This document shows, one piece after another, positions 1 to 8,965 of a DNA stretch of 22,640 nt. The stretch's first letter is position 1; every line of letters begins with the position of its first letter. The DNA comes from Lingula anatina (lineage: Eukaryota; Brachiopoda; Lingulata; Lingulida; Lingulidae), in NCBI RefSeq assembly GCF_001039355.2, contig NW_019775439.1:376543-399182 (forward strand), given 5' to 3'. The notes beneath the pieces are model-generated. The model saw nothing but the letters and a program-made list of their open reading frames with translations. It was not told the DNA's origin and ran no database searches. The position numbers and the translations under genes are program-made.

Positions 1-540
1 AAAATTTTGAATTTTGCTCAATTCAGATTCTAATATGCCTCCAAAAGACAAGGGAAAGAAGTTTAAGAGCAGAAAAGAAGGTTGGAGGAAGATAACAGAA
101 AACGAAGCGCTTTAGCACTGCTTTTTTATTATTTAATAATTAAACAAAATCATCGTTGCCTGAGGAAAAGACATAGCTGCGTCATCTTAGATTAAAACTA
201 ACTTTGCCTTAAGTAAATAAATAAAAGGGCGTATAATATAAATACGGTAACTACAGTAGGAGAACAATATTAATTTTGCACAAACATTTCTCAAATTTAC
301 AAGGCATAGCTGTAGGCCTACGGACTGTTAAGCTGCACGCAAAGTCTGAGATCGACTTCGAGTAACGCCCTTTATTTTCCCCAATATATTTCGAATAAAA
401 TGTGTCAATTATGTGTCCCAAGAGGGTTGTGCAACTTTGAAAAAAAAAAATAGCATAATAGAAAGGGTTTTGAATCACGATTTGTGTCTACAAAGCCCAG
501 GGAATCTTTGCTTTGGGGAGTAGTGTTTTTGTGGAGTATT
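1..540. other. AT-rich stretch without a supported gene
   Basis: No supported gene is seen here. A short lysine-rich reading frame begins at an ATG at 35 and stops at 115. A longer open frame on the minus strand (251-478) has no recognisable domain. The stretch ends at the start of the GC-rich minisatellite. Confidence 0.5.
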
Positions 541-665
541 GGTACGCGGGAGTATCAGTGGGGGGGTATCGATGCGGGGATGTAAAGAAGCGGGGGAGTA
601 TCGGTGCGGGGGAGTATTGGTGCGGTGATGTAAAGAAGCGCGGGAGTATCGGATGCGGGGACGTA
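541..665. repeat. GC-rich nested minisatellite
   Basis: The tract is built from a GC-rich unit resembling GCGGGGGAGTATCGGT, interleaved with the block GATGTAAAGAAGCG. That block occurs twice, about 50 bp apart, so a higher-order unit of roughly 50 bp contains shorter units of about 16 bp. It is strongly G-rich on the plus strand, unlike its AT-rich surroundings. A Pro/Arg/Ser-rich frame on the minus strand (475-771) is a by-product of the repeat. Confidence 0.75.
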
Positions 666-1074
666 TAGGCATTCTAGTCGGTGGCGAACTCGGCCAATAT
701 AAAAATTTTAACTTCGTCTTACGATTTTGGAGCGCCTGTTCTAATTTTTGAAAGCGAGGCAATGGAACCAAACAATACGAATCTCATAAAAATTGATATT
801 TTTTAATAGAGGTTATAGCCGGGCGCGTACATCAAAAGGCGACTCGTTTATTATTGTGATATGTAATAATAATTGATATAAAAGATACGATATAATAGGT
901 TCTTGTCGATTAGCTTTATTGATTTTTTTAAGTATTTGGAGATTAAAAACACAATTTAAGCTGAATGGTTTCAAATCGAGGCACCACGTATTTTAATACT
1001 GTTAAAACGATGGAAAAGGTCAAGGACGTTTCAGATCGCTGACCATCTGGTGTTAAGTCCGCGAATGACCGTTT
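666..1074. other. AT-rich intergenic DNA, nothing recognised
   Basis: I see no open frame, splice-bounded exon, RNA-like fold or known repeat between the two minisatellites. Confidence 0.4.
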
Positions 1075-1179
1075 GCAGTAACTGATTGTTGAGTTGCTGT
1101 AACTGATTGTTGAGTTGCGATAACTGATTGTCGAGTTGCGGTGACTGATTGTTGAGTTGCGGTAATTGACTTTTGAATC
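1075..1179. repeat. 21-bp tandem repeat, about five units
   Basis: Five consecutive 21-bp units are visible (1075-1095, 1096-1116, 1117-1137, 1138-1158, 1159-1179). The core is TAACTGATTGTTGAGTTGC. The last unit is the most diverged. The period is a multiple of three, so the minus strand stays open and reads as a seven-residue repeat of the QLNNQLQ type. No splice or start context supports translation. Confidence 0.85.
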
Positions 1180-1753
1180 GTTTATTGATTGTTAGATTTT
1201 GACGAATGATTAAAATGACCAAAACTAATTTAGTAGAATTAAGTTTAGATAGTTAAAGTAGGTTTTGGTTGTTAAATAGTGCCGATAGATTGTTGAATTG
1301 ACGTCTGCATTTTTTGCGTGAATGGCGCTCCATAAGATAAAGTGTAAATCTGCAGTTCCCTGTCAAGAGCACTGAAATATGACTTGGCAAAATAGTTTGA
1401 TAATAAGCAACGAATGAAATATTTTATATTTGTTGTAGAAACGCTATTATGGATATATCTCTTGTGCATCCTGGAGAATTACCTAATCTTGCTTTTGTTG
1501 ACCATGTTTGTGACAAATCTCACGCATCAATCGAATTCCAATCTCTAGAGATCCCTTTCAAATGAGTACCAATATCACGTTAGGAGAATTAGTGTCTTAA
1601 TTCGTATTCATCACAACAATATGTGGTAAATATACGCGAAGGTTATGCTAAATGTGTATCTTCCACAAATAGTATTTTTTCTATGAATAATCTAAAATTC
1701 CATTAAGACAAACATCGTTTAATTATTATTATTATACATTTCATTAACAACAG

Positions 1754-2281
1754 GAAGGTCTGGACAAAGGGGATAAACGGCGTTTTAAATTGCCCCGCTT
1801 CTTTAACCTTTTGGACGCTGACAGTGACGGTTTTGTGGACAAAGATGACTATGTCAACAGGGCTGTTGAAAGAGCAAGAGTATATTTTGGGGCGGAAAAG
1901 GTCAACGCTTTCAATGAGACTGTCTCCAAAGCGTGGTCGTCCTTTTGGCACATCCCCGAAGACAACTTTCTGGCAAGATTGGACGTGACGGATTTCATTT
2001 TGAGCGAAGTGGCACTATATAATACCGACAGATATCAGCCGTTGGTCAAACTTTGGGCAAAGGGTGTATTTCAAGCAGCAGATGAAAACGATGATGAAGA
2101 GTTGAACGTCTTCGAGCACAAAGCCTTCCTTCAAGTATTCAATGTTCAAAAAGGCTTCAATAATTCATTCAGTTATGTCGACGAAAATCAAAGTGGTAGC
2201 ATCGACAAAAAAGAGTTTGTCAAAGCTGGTGTTGATTATTTCTGCAACGGTTATGAAGATTCGTTGTTTTTTGGTGCATAG
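1754..2281 (+). CDS. Secreted SCP-like EF-hand protein, body exon only (locus A, 5'-truncated)
   Basis: This is an intact 175-codon terminal exon of the SCP-like family. It starts after an acceptor (AACAACAG) and ends in TAG. Loop 1 is canonical (DADSDGFVDKDD), loop 3 lacks the position-6 glycine (DENDDEELNVFE), and loop 4 is canonical (DENQSGSIDKKE). Site 2 is degenerate. The N-E-T sequon and the C-terminal cysteine are kept. The first codon here is GAA, in phase 0 with the exon-1 donors of the sister genes; no in-frame ATG near the 5' end makes a credible start. No signal-peptide exon or promoter is visible in 1-1753, because the duplication broke inside intron 1. It differs from locus D at 11 of 528 bases, 7 of them replacements, about the same rate as in the intron, so constraint is not evident. 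It is probably a non-functional duplicate unless an exon to the left of the window is spliced to it. Confidence 0.75.
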   Translation, partial: EGLDKGDKRRFKLPRFFNLLDADSDGFVDKDDYVNRAVERARVYFGAEKVNAFNETVSKAWSSFWHIPEDNFLARLDVTDFILSEVALYNTDRYQPLVKLWAKGVFQAADENDDEELNVFEHKAFLQVFNVQKGFNNSFSYVDENQSGSIDKKEFVKAGVDYFCNGYEDSLFFGA

Positions 2282-2389
2282 CATTATCAAACGCAATCCT
2301 ATTTATATGGTATTATGAAATGAACAGTTATTATCTTTGAAATATTCAGTCAATAGTAGGAGATTTGTATAACACAACCTCCTATTTAG

Positions 2390-2395
2390 AATAAA
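2390..2395 (+). terminator. Poly(A) signal of locus A
   Basis: AATAAA lies 109 bases after the stop codon of the locus A body exon. The same hexamer in the same context occurs after locus D. Confidence 0.7.
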
Positions 2396-3789
2396 TATTC
2401 AGAAGCCAATCTTTTGCCATGTATTTATTTCGTTTCTTTTTCTTTGTAAAAAGTGGGGATTCAAAAGAACACACAAGGTGTGGTTAAGATACATGGTACA
2501 CACCATAAGCAAGAGTAAACCTCTGTACTTTCGCAATGGACATAAAATACCACCATCAATTCCTTAAACACGTGACATTTTCAACAGACTTCTCACTCCA
2601 TTTGCAGCAGGTGAGTTCAGGGACACTTCTGGTTTCATCGTGACAATGCACTTGTTCGCAGTTCTCGTCTGTTGAGTGCAGTTGTTGCAGAAGCGCAATG
2701 ATCCGAAGATGGGGCAACCATCTTTTAGCCATAGTATTAACCCTAATGAGCACACGCGACATGGGTTGGACTGTAGAGAAGATCAAACCCACTAATTATA
2801 CCTTGTAAGAAAAAGAAGAAGAATTTCTTAAAACCGCGCTACACTTGCGTCTCATCGCTGTTTGCACTTACATATAAAAGCTAAAACTACACAGATTAAT
2901 TAAAAACTACTATAAAATTATTTAAAACTGAGAGATAAATGTTAACCAAAATATTCATGAAAAGGTTTTTAAATTCTTTTTAAATCAGTAATAAGAGTCG
3001 TTCAAAGAAACATTTGTTACGTTAATAAATTGGACCATAAAATTGGTGCAACAATCTCGAAACTCCTGTGACCATATGTTTTTGGAGTCTTTTTTGGTAA
3101 TTAGCTTGAGTTAAAATTGGCCACTGGAACGAAGAGTTCTAAGAGGAGTTAAAAGTTATATTATATTGTTCATATAAAATGGACAGTCTCCCTTTCAAAT
3201 GCATGAGCAAATCTTATAAACTATTCTTTGAGAGCCTGGTAACCAATGAAGACCGCGGAAAACTGGCGAGATGTGGTCTGTTTTTTTCGAAGGAGACGAG
3301 CTGTCGAATTTTGAATAGACTGCAGTTTTTTTCCATTTGATAGTTACAGGTAAGTATTCCAAACAAAAGACTGTTGCAATAAACGAGTCTAGAAATCACA
3401 AATGCATGGATAATTAGCTCTGCTTGCTTGCTGTCAATAAGGTGAAGAATCTTAGATATTCGTTGTAGACTAAATTATGATGATTAACACCCTTTGTAGT
3501 CATGTCACAATTAATTGTTGTTGAGAATTACATCCAGGTTTCTAACTTCTGTGCTTGTTGTGATAACAGAATTTCTAACTCTGATATTGTATAATATTGT
3601 GCTGTCTCTGGAAAACTTAAGAGTTGAAATGGACCAACTCCGCTTATCTCTTTGGTCAGTAAGAATCTTGAGCACAATGTTCCCACAAAAACCACTGTGA
3701 CATATCAATCACAGCTCCTGAATTTATCAAAATGACTATACACAGTCACCTATCCGATTTACTACGGTTGTGACGTCCTTATGTAACTA

Positions 3790-4444
3790 CAGTAGTAATA
3801 AAAATTAAGTTTCCGTTGTACGACGTTTTAAAAACGTCAAAACGTTTTAATCCCTATACTATGAATAGAAGGGGGCGGACAAACAATGGAGACCCGTCTA
3901 ATCCCTTCAAAATTCGAACGCCAAAACACAATAGTTTAGACGTAATAACACACAATACCTTAGGCGAGTGAACCCCATGACGCCTGTTTCTGTGGTCCTG
4001 CGCGAGCGCGANTAGAAGAATAAGTATTTTTTATTATTCATGGTTACAGGGGAGTGAAACTTTGATACACCCTTCATCATTCAACCTAAAATAATCAAAC
4101 ATAATTATGTTCTCTGTGCATCAAATATTTTAAGAGCATGCCTTTGACCTCATTTGCACCTCTATATTCAGTTTGGGTGTTTAATTGTATTAATGTATGT
4201 CTGCCTATAGGTGGCGCTTCGGTACCAAGTCCAGCGACAGGTTTGTCCCGTGCCCCAAACTAAGACCTTGTCACGGCTGAAAGAAAATATAGATGTACGT
4301 ATTGAATGGAGGATCGCTTTCTTGCACCTTTGTGTCTCTGTCTTTCTTTGATTTAGTAGTCCTTGCTGATGTTATAATGCTTGCTCGGTGTCTTTGTGAA
4401 AATCCATTTGATATTTTCAGCTTTTCTCGAGTTACGTGAAAGCT
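3790..4444. other. Intergenic DNA between duplication and LINE
   Basis: No gene is recognised. It contains a perfect short palindrome at 3822-3838 (GACGTTTT, one central base, AAAACGTC) and a single ambiguous base at 4012 in a GC-rich patch, a likely sequencing or assembly weak point. Confidence 0.5.
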
Positions 4445-4468
4445 AAAAAATAAATTTAAGTAGTAAAA
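4445..4468 (+). repeat. Target-site duplication, 5' copy, flanking LINE
   Basis: The A-rich sequence ending in TTAAGTAGTAAAA (4456-4468) recurs at 6055-6067, after the LINE 3' end. The preceding A-rich bases are also similar, so the duplication may be up to about 24 bp. Confidence 0.75.
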
Positions 4469-6054
4469 TTATTAAGGCATGGAATAGAAGAATGGTCACC
4501 CCCATCAGCAAGTGTATGATTATAAAATCCTTAATAATTTCATTTGTTTATATCCTTACCAAATCCTAGTCAAAGGCTTATCAATGATCTTCAGAGTGAT
4601 ATCTTCCACTTTTTGTGGAACTCAAAGATTGGCAAAGTTAAGCGCGATATAATTATTAAAAATTACGATGAAGGTGGTATCAAAATGAGACACTTGCTTT
4701 TACTAACATCCTCACTAAAACTAAATTGGATTAGACGTATTTTTTACAACGAGAAAAAAAAAGGCAAATTGATGTCGATATATATATCTTCATTTTGAAC
4801 TTCTGTCAATGGGTGGTAATGAGTATTTGAATTAATGTGTAAAAGTTTGCCGAAACCGGTTCTGAGGAGACGCGTTACTTGCATGGAAAGAACTCAGGGT
4901 CAAAAATGATAAGTTAAGGGGGAAAAGCAAGTCTGTGTTGGACACCCCTCCTGGTATAATGAAAGGCTTAGAGTAGACAGTAAGTTAATATATTATAAGC
5001 ATTGGTTCAATAAAGGTATATCTACAATAAGGGATTTTATAAAAGACATTAAAACAGTAACCTTTTTCTCATAAGAAGAAATAACTAAGCGATACGGTAT
5101 ATTCGTACCAACTTATTATAGAATATCAAGGGGTGGTAGGCAGTTATCAAGCAATACTTGAGATTGCATGACATAAACGAATTTGAAGGAAGGGTCCCTA
5201 AACTGCCAGAGCATTTAAGTATCTTCTTTGAAAGTAAGAAGGGCTGCCAAGATTTCTATAAAATACTTAGTAAGAATACTTCAACTTCAAAGGGCAAAAT
5301 AAATTGGAATAAATTGTTCGATGTTAATGACAAAGAGTGGTCTATAATAAATAAACTGCCCTTCAACCTTCCTATCAGTCCTAACCTTAAGTGGTTCCAG
5401 TATAAAATAAACCAAAATATACTACCGACATTTAGTTATCTTGCAAAAACTGGTTTGGTCAACATCTCCCTTTGTAAAAGGTGCGAGAAAGAGACGGAAA
5501 CAATAATCCATGTACTATGGGACTGTGCCGTAACGGAAACCTTTTGTAAAAGTAATCAAAGATAAGCTGAGTATGAGTTTAGAAAAAAAAACATTTATAT
5601 TTGGAATTATTGACAAAAAGGAAAGTAATAAAGATGCGTATAATGTCTTAAATATGCTAATCAAACATAGCTACAGCTTTAGGTGCAAAAACAAGCAATT
5701 ATTACTTATTTCCTTTGTTGAATTTGCTAAAGAATATCTGGACTCAATACAGAATTTGGGCCATCTTAACGTACAATTTACAACTCAGCCTTACTTAGGA
5801 CGATATAATAATTAAGTGCCTAGTGTGGATGTGTGACAATCCCCTTATACCTTGCGGTCATAGCCAATTAGTGCATGCCTATCTTCTTTGTGTACCTAAG
5901 TTCACAGCTAAGTTTTTATATGAATCTGAAATAAATTCGATAACCCCAACTGTCAGTCTTTTGTGTTGCATCAGATTGTTAATGGAGACTTTGTTTTAAT
6001 ATGTGTTTAGTGTGACAAATGTATGGTTTGTTTTGTGATGTCAAAAATAAATAA
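4469..6054 (+). mobile_element. 5'-truncated, frameshifted L1-like LINE (C-terminal ORF2 remnant)
   Basis: Broken reading frames together follow the C-terminal third of an L1-type ORF2 protein. Bases 4472-4542 read as the post-polymerase segment (AWNRRMVTPISK). After a frame change, 4544-4798 carries the SLPNPSQ...FLWN...EGGIKM series typical of this region. About 4940-5070 encodes a W-Y-N/W-F-x-K-G segment. Positions 5158-5565 encode the zf-RVT-type knuckle C-x2-C-x8-H-x4-C (around LCKRCEKETETIIHVLWDC). Positions 5573-5815 encode the FGIIDKKE...YS/CKNKQ tail. At least four frame breaks make it dead. It lacks endonuclease and most of the reverse transcriptase, as expected of a 5'-truncated insertion. 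About 230 bases of 3' UTR and an A/T-rich end (AAAAATAAATAA) precede the target-site duplication. The L1-like assignment comes from motif recall. Confidence 0.87.
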
Positions 6055-6067
6055 TTAAGTAGTAAAA
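6043..6067 (+). repeat. Target-site duplication, 3' copy, flanking LINE
   Basis: It repeats the 5' copy; the core TTAAGTAGTAAAA (6055-6067) is identical to 4456-4468. The A-rich bases before the core may be LINE tail rather than target sequence. Confidence 0.75.
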
Positions 6068-6306
6068 AAAATTGGTCAATGTAGGCTCAAAATAAACCCA
6101 TAGTTTTTCACAAAGATAATTACCATATTTTTTTCATCTCATTTCATTCATCGAGAGCCTCCATGGAGCTAGGTCGACCGGGCAGGGTCGATCAAATTCA
6201 TTCAGCTCAACCCATTTTTAAATACGTTTATACCAATATGCAAAAGTCAACTTAAAAAGGGCTTGTGAAAGTTAAAGGCGTACAATGTCATACATACAGA
6301 AACATG

Positions 6307-6356
6307 TTTATTTATTTATTTATATATTTATTTATTTATATATTTATTTATTTATC
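6307..6356. repeat. Compound ATTT/TA microsatellite
   Basis: Runs of TTTA are interrupted twice by TATA, giving a regular higher-order period of about 16 bp. The tract ends about 12 bases before the aldo-keto reductase exon, so it sits in the region of that intron's 3' end. Confidence 0.85.
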
Positions 6357-6367
6357 TTTTGTCACAG

Positions 6368-6957
6368 ATATTTGACTTCGAGCTCTCTGGAGATGACATG
6401 AAAAAGCTTGAGAAACTTAACCAGAACTTCCGGGTGATATGGCTGGAGAGGTCAGTTAACGTTTGATTAGTTTAGTACAAAACTTGGAAAACTTAATCAG
6501 ATCTTCTGGGTATTGTGGATGGAGAGGTCACTTAGTGGTTGATTAATTTAACACAATTATCCAATTACTTGACTGAAACATGATTATGTATTAAAGCTAA
6601 ATTAAATTTGTACTTGAAAAAATAATTTTGCGCTATATTTGTTGGTACACCGTTTTACATTGATATGTAGCGTATTTCGATCTGTTGGCAAATTTAATTT
6701 TACGTCATTTATTGAATCCAGTTATTTAATATCACTGGTTCATGATTTGGTTTATAACAATTAAATGAGTTCATCAATTATTTAGTTCGTACATCTTATT
6801 TTATCTGAAATGTTACCTATGCATATATATTTTAGTTGGAAAAAAACTTAATTACATTCTGTTGCAAATTAATGTGTGCTTACAGAAGGCTGTTTATAAC
6901 TGATACTGTTCTTTTTTCAGTCTAAAACACAGCAAAAATTATCCATTCCATTCGTAA
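6368..6957 (+). CDS. Aldo-keto reductase, last two coding exons: join(6368..6450, 6921..6957), 5' part not seen
   Basis: Aldo-keto reductases are cytosolic NADPH-dependent carbonyl reductases with a (beta/alpha)8 barrel. Only the C-terminal end is here. The first exon (83 bp) follows a TCACAG acceptor and reads IFDFELSGDDMKKLEKLNQN, then FRV, matching the conserved V/I-F-D-F-E-L-S...LN-N-R-V tail of AKR1-type enzymes. It stops at a donor (GAGAG|GTCAGT) in phase 2. The second exon follows CTTTTTTCAG, completes a serine codon and reads LKHSKNYPFHS before TAA. The K-x-Y-P-F ending is the family's typical C-terminus. AATAAA follows 29 bases after the stop. Upstream exons (catalytic Tyr/Lys/His, cofactor site) are not visible anywhere to the left, where the LINE and locus A lie. 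It is either an orphan 3' fragment or the end of a gene that starts outside the window. Confidence 0.8.
6486..6560 (+). repeat. Degenerate tandem copy of the aldo-keto reductase exon 3' half plus donor
   Basis: Bases 6410-6482 (AAACTTAACCAGAACTTC ... GGAGAGGTCA ... TTTAGTACAA) are echoed directly downstream at 6486-6560 (AAACTTAATCAGATCTTC ... GGAGAGGTCA ... TTTAACACAA). The copy even keeps the splice donor, but base changes break its coding sense. It is a local tandem duplication inside the intron. Confidence 0.75.
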
Positions 6958-6985
6958 ACACAGAACTAGGACGTGTATTATACTG

Positions 6986-6991
6986 AATAAA
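6986..6991 (+). terminator. Poly(A) signal of the aldo-keto reductase fragment
   Basis: AATAAA lies 29 bases after the TAA stop of the last exon, giving a short 3' UTR. This supports the reading of 6921-6957 as a genuine terminal exon. Confidence 0.65.
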
Positions 6992-6999
6992 GCCTCGTG

Positions 7000-7779
7000 G
7001 ACGGTGGATAGTTCAGGGTCCTTCCTTGTATTCGGCAGACGAACGTCCAATATACCCGGTGATATTTTGATGTTTATTTTTTATCTTGAATAAGGCGAAA
7101 TAACTCAAGGATGCGTATAATCCCTGGCTATGAACTTAATTTCCAACGTTACAAGATCCCATTTGCATATTTTTACAATATTTAGAAACAGTGTTACAGC
7201 TCTCTCATGGAAATCCTAGTCAACTAAGCCAGGGAACTGACTTTGTTTTTTTTCTTCTTCTTTCTTTTTGTGTAACTGGGGGCTGTTCTAGGTGCTTTGA
7301 TTAAAAATGCTTTTTGGTCCTCAGTTTAAGTGTTTTAAAGTGACGACATGGAGAAAACAGTATGTGTTCTTTTGCAAAAGAAGGATCCATATCGAAAGCT
7401 TAATTACTCACGAGATTTCTTAATTACACACTTAGCGAAGAAAAAAGGATTTTACCATGAAGGCGGGGGGGGGGGGGGGTTTAGAAGCTTGATGTGGTGA
7501 GATTGATACTGTCATTTGAAATAAAATTATATGTAGCAATACATATCAAATGTACGTAAATAATGTTTTCTTTATCAGCCAATGCATGAAGTACAGACGT
7601 TGCACGTTTTTATTGTCATAACGTTACCAGGCATCAATATACACTGTTTGTGCCTTTTATATTTGCTTTGCACATATGAGAAGACTACTTCCTCCTCTGA
7701 TACATCGAAAAAATGTACATCGTATGCATTATAACTTTAAAGTTATTTTTGACTGTTATACAGCTTGGGAAGCAAATAA
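7000..7779. other. Intergenic DNA with a G15 homopolymer
   Basis: No gene is recognised. A run of 15 G occurs at 7465-7479. It is likely unstable in length and prone to assembly error. Confidence 0.5.
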
Positions 7780-8085
7780 AAATTCGGGAAATTCCTCAAT
7801 AATGTCACGTGATGAATAAGCTGGTGATCCGTCACCGGCGATCTGTCTGTCTGTCTGTTAGCAACATTACAGAAAAAGTTATGGACCGATTTTGATGAAA
7901 TGATCTTGAACTGTCAGAAATGGGCCAAGGAACAGAAGATTCGTTTTTGGTGCTGATCCGGATCAGTAATCAATCGATAATCAATAATCAAAAAATTTAA
8001 CCATTATAGAATGAAATTTTAGGGGTGAAATGGCATTGGGTGGAGACTTTGCTGCCTTGGCGGAGGTTTCCTCATACATACATTC
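7780..8085 (+). mobile_element. Dispersed repeat with GTCTGTCTGT...GTTATGGACCGATTTTGATG head
   Basis: The segment contains CTGTCTGTCTGTTAGCAAC, then GTTATGGACCGATTTTGATG, GGCCAAGGAACAGAAGATT, GATCCGGATCA and a TTGGCGGAGGTTTCC end. I recall this series as an abundant interspersed repeat of many marine animal genomes, but I cannot search to confirm. It has no coding potential here. It lies about 0.3 kb upstream of the conserved distal promoter of locus B. Confidence 0.6.
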
Positions 8086-8399
8086 ACAAATAATAACATT
8101 CATATAAATTGGAAATTTCTAAATGCCATATTGTCTTCACTAATTACATACTATGTATTAAGGCCATATTCCATACATTTTAATCGCACATTGCAACTAT
8201 TGACAGATCTACAACTGATTTAGTTGTTCCATGCCTGTGCAAAGATACTTCTCCTTCGTATCTTTGGTTAGACTTCGGTAGGCTATAACCTACGGTCGAT
8301 CATCGTTTCATTCCGATAAAAGAATCACAGGGCTAATAGCTTTTTACTGTGCACAAAGATAAACAGTTAAAGAATGCCACGAAAAAGTTGCCACAAAAG

Positions 8400-8810
8400 A
8401 TACGCCAATATATATTAAATAGCGATTTTATTATGTCTAAATATCCAGTTTTTTCTAGCTGAAAAACGGGTCGATTAGTAAGAAGAGACCTCTGATCTAT
8501 ATCCCAGTACAGAATTAGTTTACCTCAGGCGTCGAATGTTTTGGAAATCAAGCAAACCTATATGTATTTATCATCCTGTGTATTTGCACAATCGAAGGCC
8601 AGCATCAACACGTAATATGGGTTGTTAAATATTGTGTTGCCTGGTGCATTTACCATAGTTAATTGTTATCAGTCTATGGTAAGCCCGTGTGCACGTGCTA
8701 GCCATACCATTTATTGTGTTTTAAACCCAATGGAATTATTTTAAATTTGCATCAGTTTGGCAATGAAAACGGCACAAAATGATAAACCAAGTGCCCTTTT
8801 TGGACTGCCC
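8400..8810 (+). promoter_or_regulatory. Conserved distal promoter region of locus B
   Basis: The region aligns with the upstream of D (12695-13087) and, inverted, of E (about 19905-20230). Shared blocks include CGCCAATATATATTAAAT, GGGTCGATT, CTCAGGCGT, TTTGGAAATCAA, GGCCAGCATCAACA and the 20-mer at 8620-8639. Conservation among paralogues may reflect recent duplication rather than function. Confidence 0.6.
8620..8639 (+). promoter_or_regulatory. 20-bp motif shared by four promoters (locus B copy)
   Basis: GGTTGTTAAATATTGTGTTG is identical at 12919-12938 (D), 20746-20765 (F) and on the minus strand at 20061-20080 (E). Here it lies 346 bases before the ATG of locus B. Confidence 0.55.
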
Positions 8811-8881
8811 CCATTTACTACGTGTTGGAAGTCGATTTGGTAAGATTCACCTCTGACTAAACCGAAAATAACCTATTTAAA
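8811..8881 (+). promoter_or_regulatory. Proximal promoter of locus B (ACGTG box and TATA box)
   Basis: CCATTTACTACGTGTT starts 155 bases before the ATG and TATTTAAA (8874-8881) ends 85 bases before it. The same elements occur at nearly the same spacing in D and E. Transcription would be expected to start near 8904-8910 (GTAACACTTT), a segment conserved with D. Confidence 0.65.
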
Positions 8882-8965
8882 CAAACCGCTGTACCGATAC
8901 GTAACACTTTCGCAGAGAACGCAGACCCATTGGCGATTAATTCACTTGCTCAGCACACAAGCAAC

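Larger units (their letters stand above)
1334..3789 (+). repeat. Segmental duplication, left copy (locus A unit)
   Basis: This segment aligns almost base for base with 14151-16599. It comprises the second half of intron 1, the complete body exon, the poly(A) site and about 1.5 kb of 3' flank. By eye, divergence is about 2% in both intron and exon. Similarity begins at AGATAAAGTGTAAATCTGC and ends near CTTATGTAACT. The left breakpoint lies inside intron 1, so promoter and signal-peptide exon were not copied. Positions 2396-3789 carry no further gene; they are the family's conserved 3' flank. Confidence 0.93.

Noticed and set aside
35-115. Short lysine-rich frame MPPKDKGKKFKSRKEG...
   Set aside because: It resembles the basic start of several ciliary or nuclear proteins, and a one-base shift would extend the charged stretch. 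With 27 codons at the window edge and no downstream exon, it cannot be supported.
475-771. 98-codon minus-strand Pro/Arg/Ser-rich frame
   Set aside because: It is the translation of the GC-rich minisatellite.
2556-2792. Cys-rich minus-strand frame after locus A, with an acceptor-like CTCTACAG before it; related frames occur at 15379-15570 and 10386-10709 and on the plus strand near 17882-18020
   Set aside because: It looks like a conserved exon because it recurs in every 3' flank. In the core compared between D and B, however, about ten differences change residues (including cysteines) and only three are silent. That is no coding constraint, just a shared flank.
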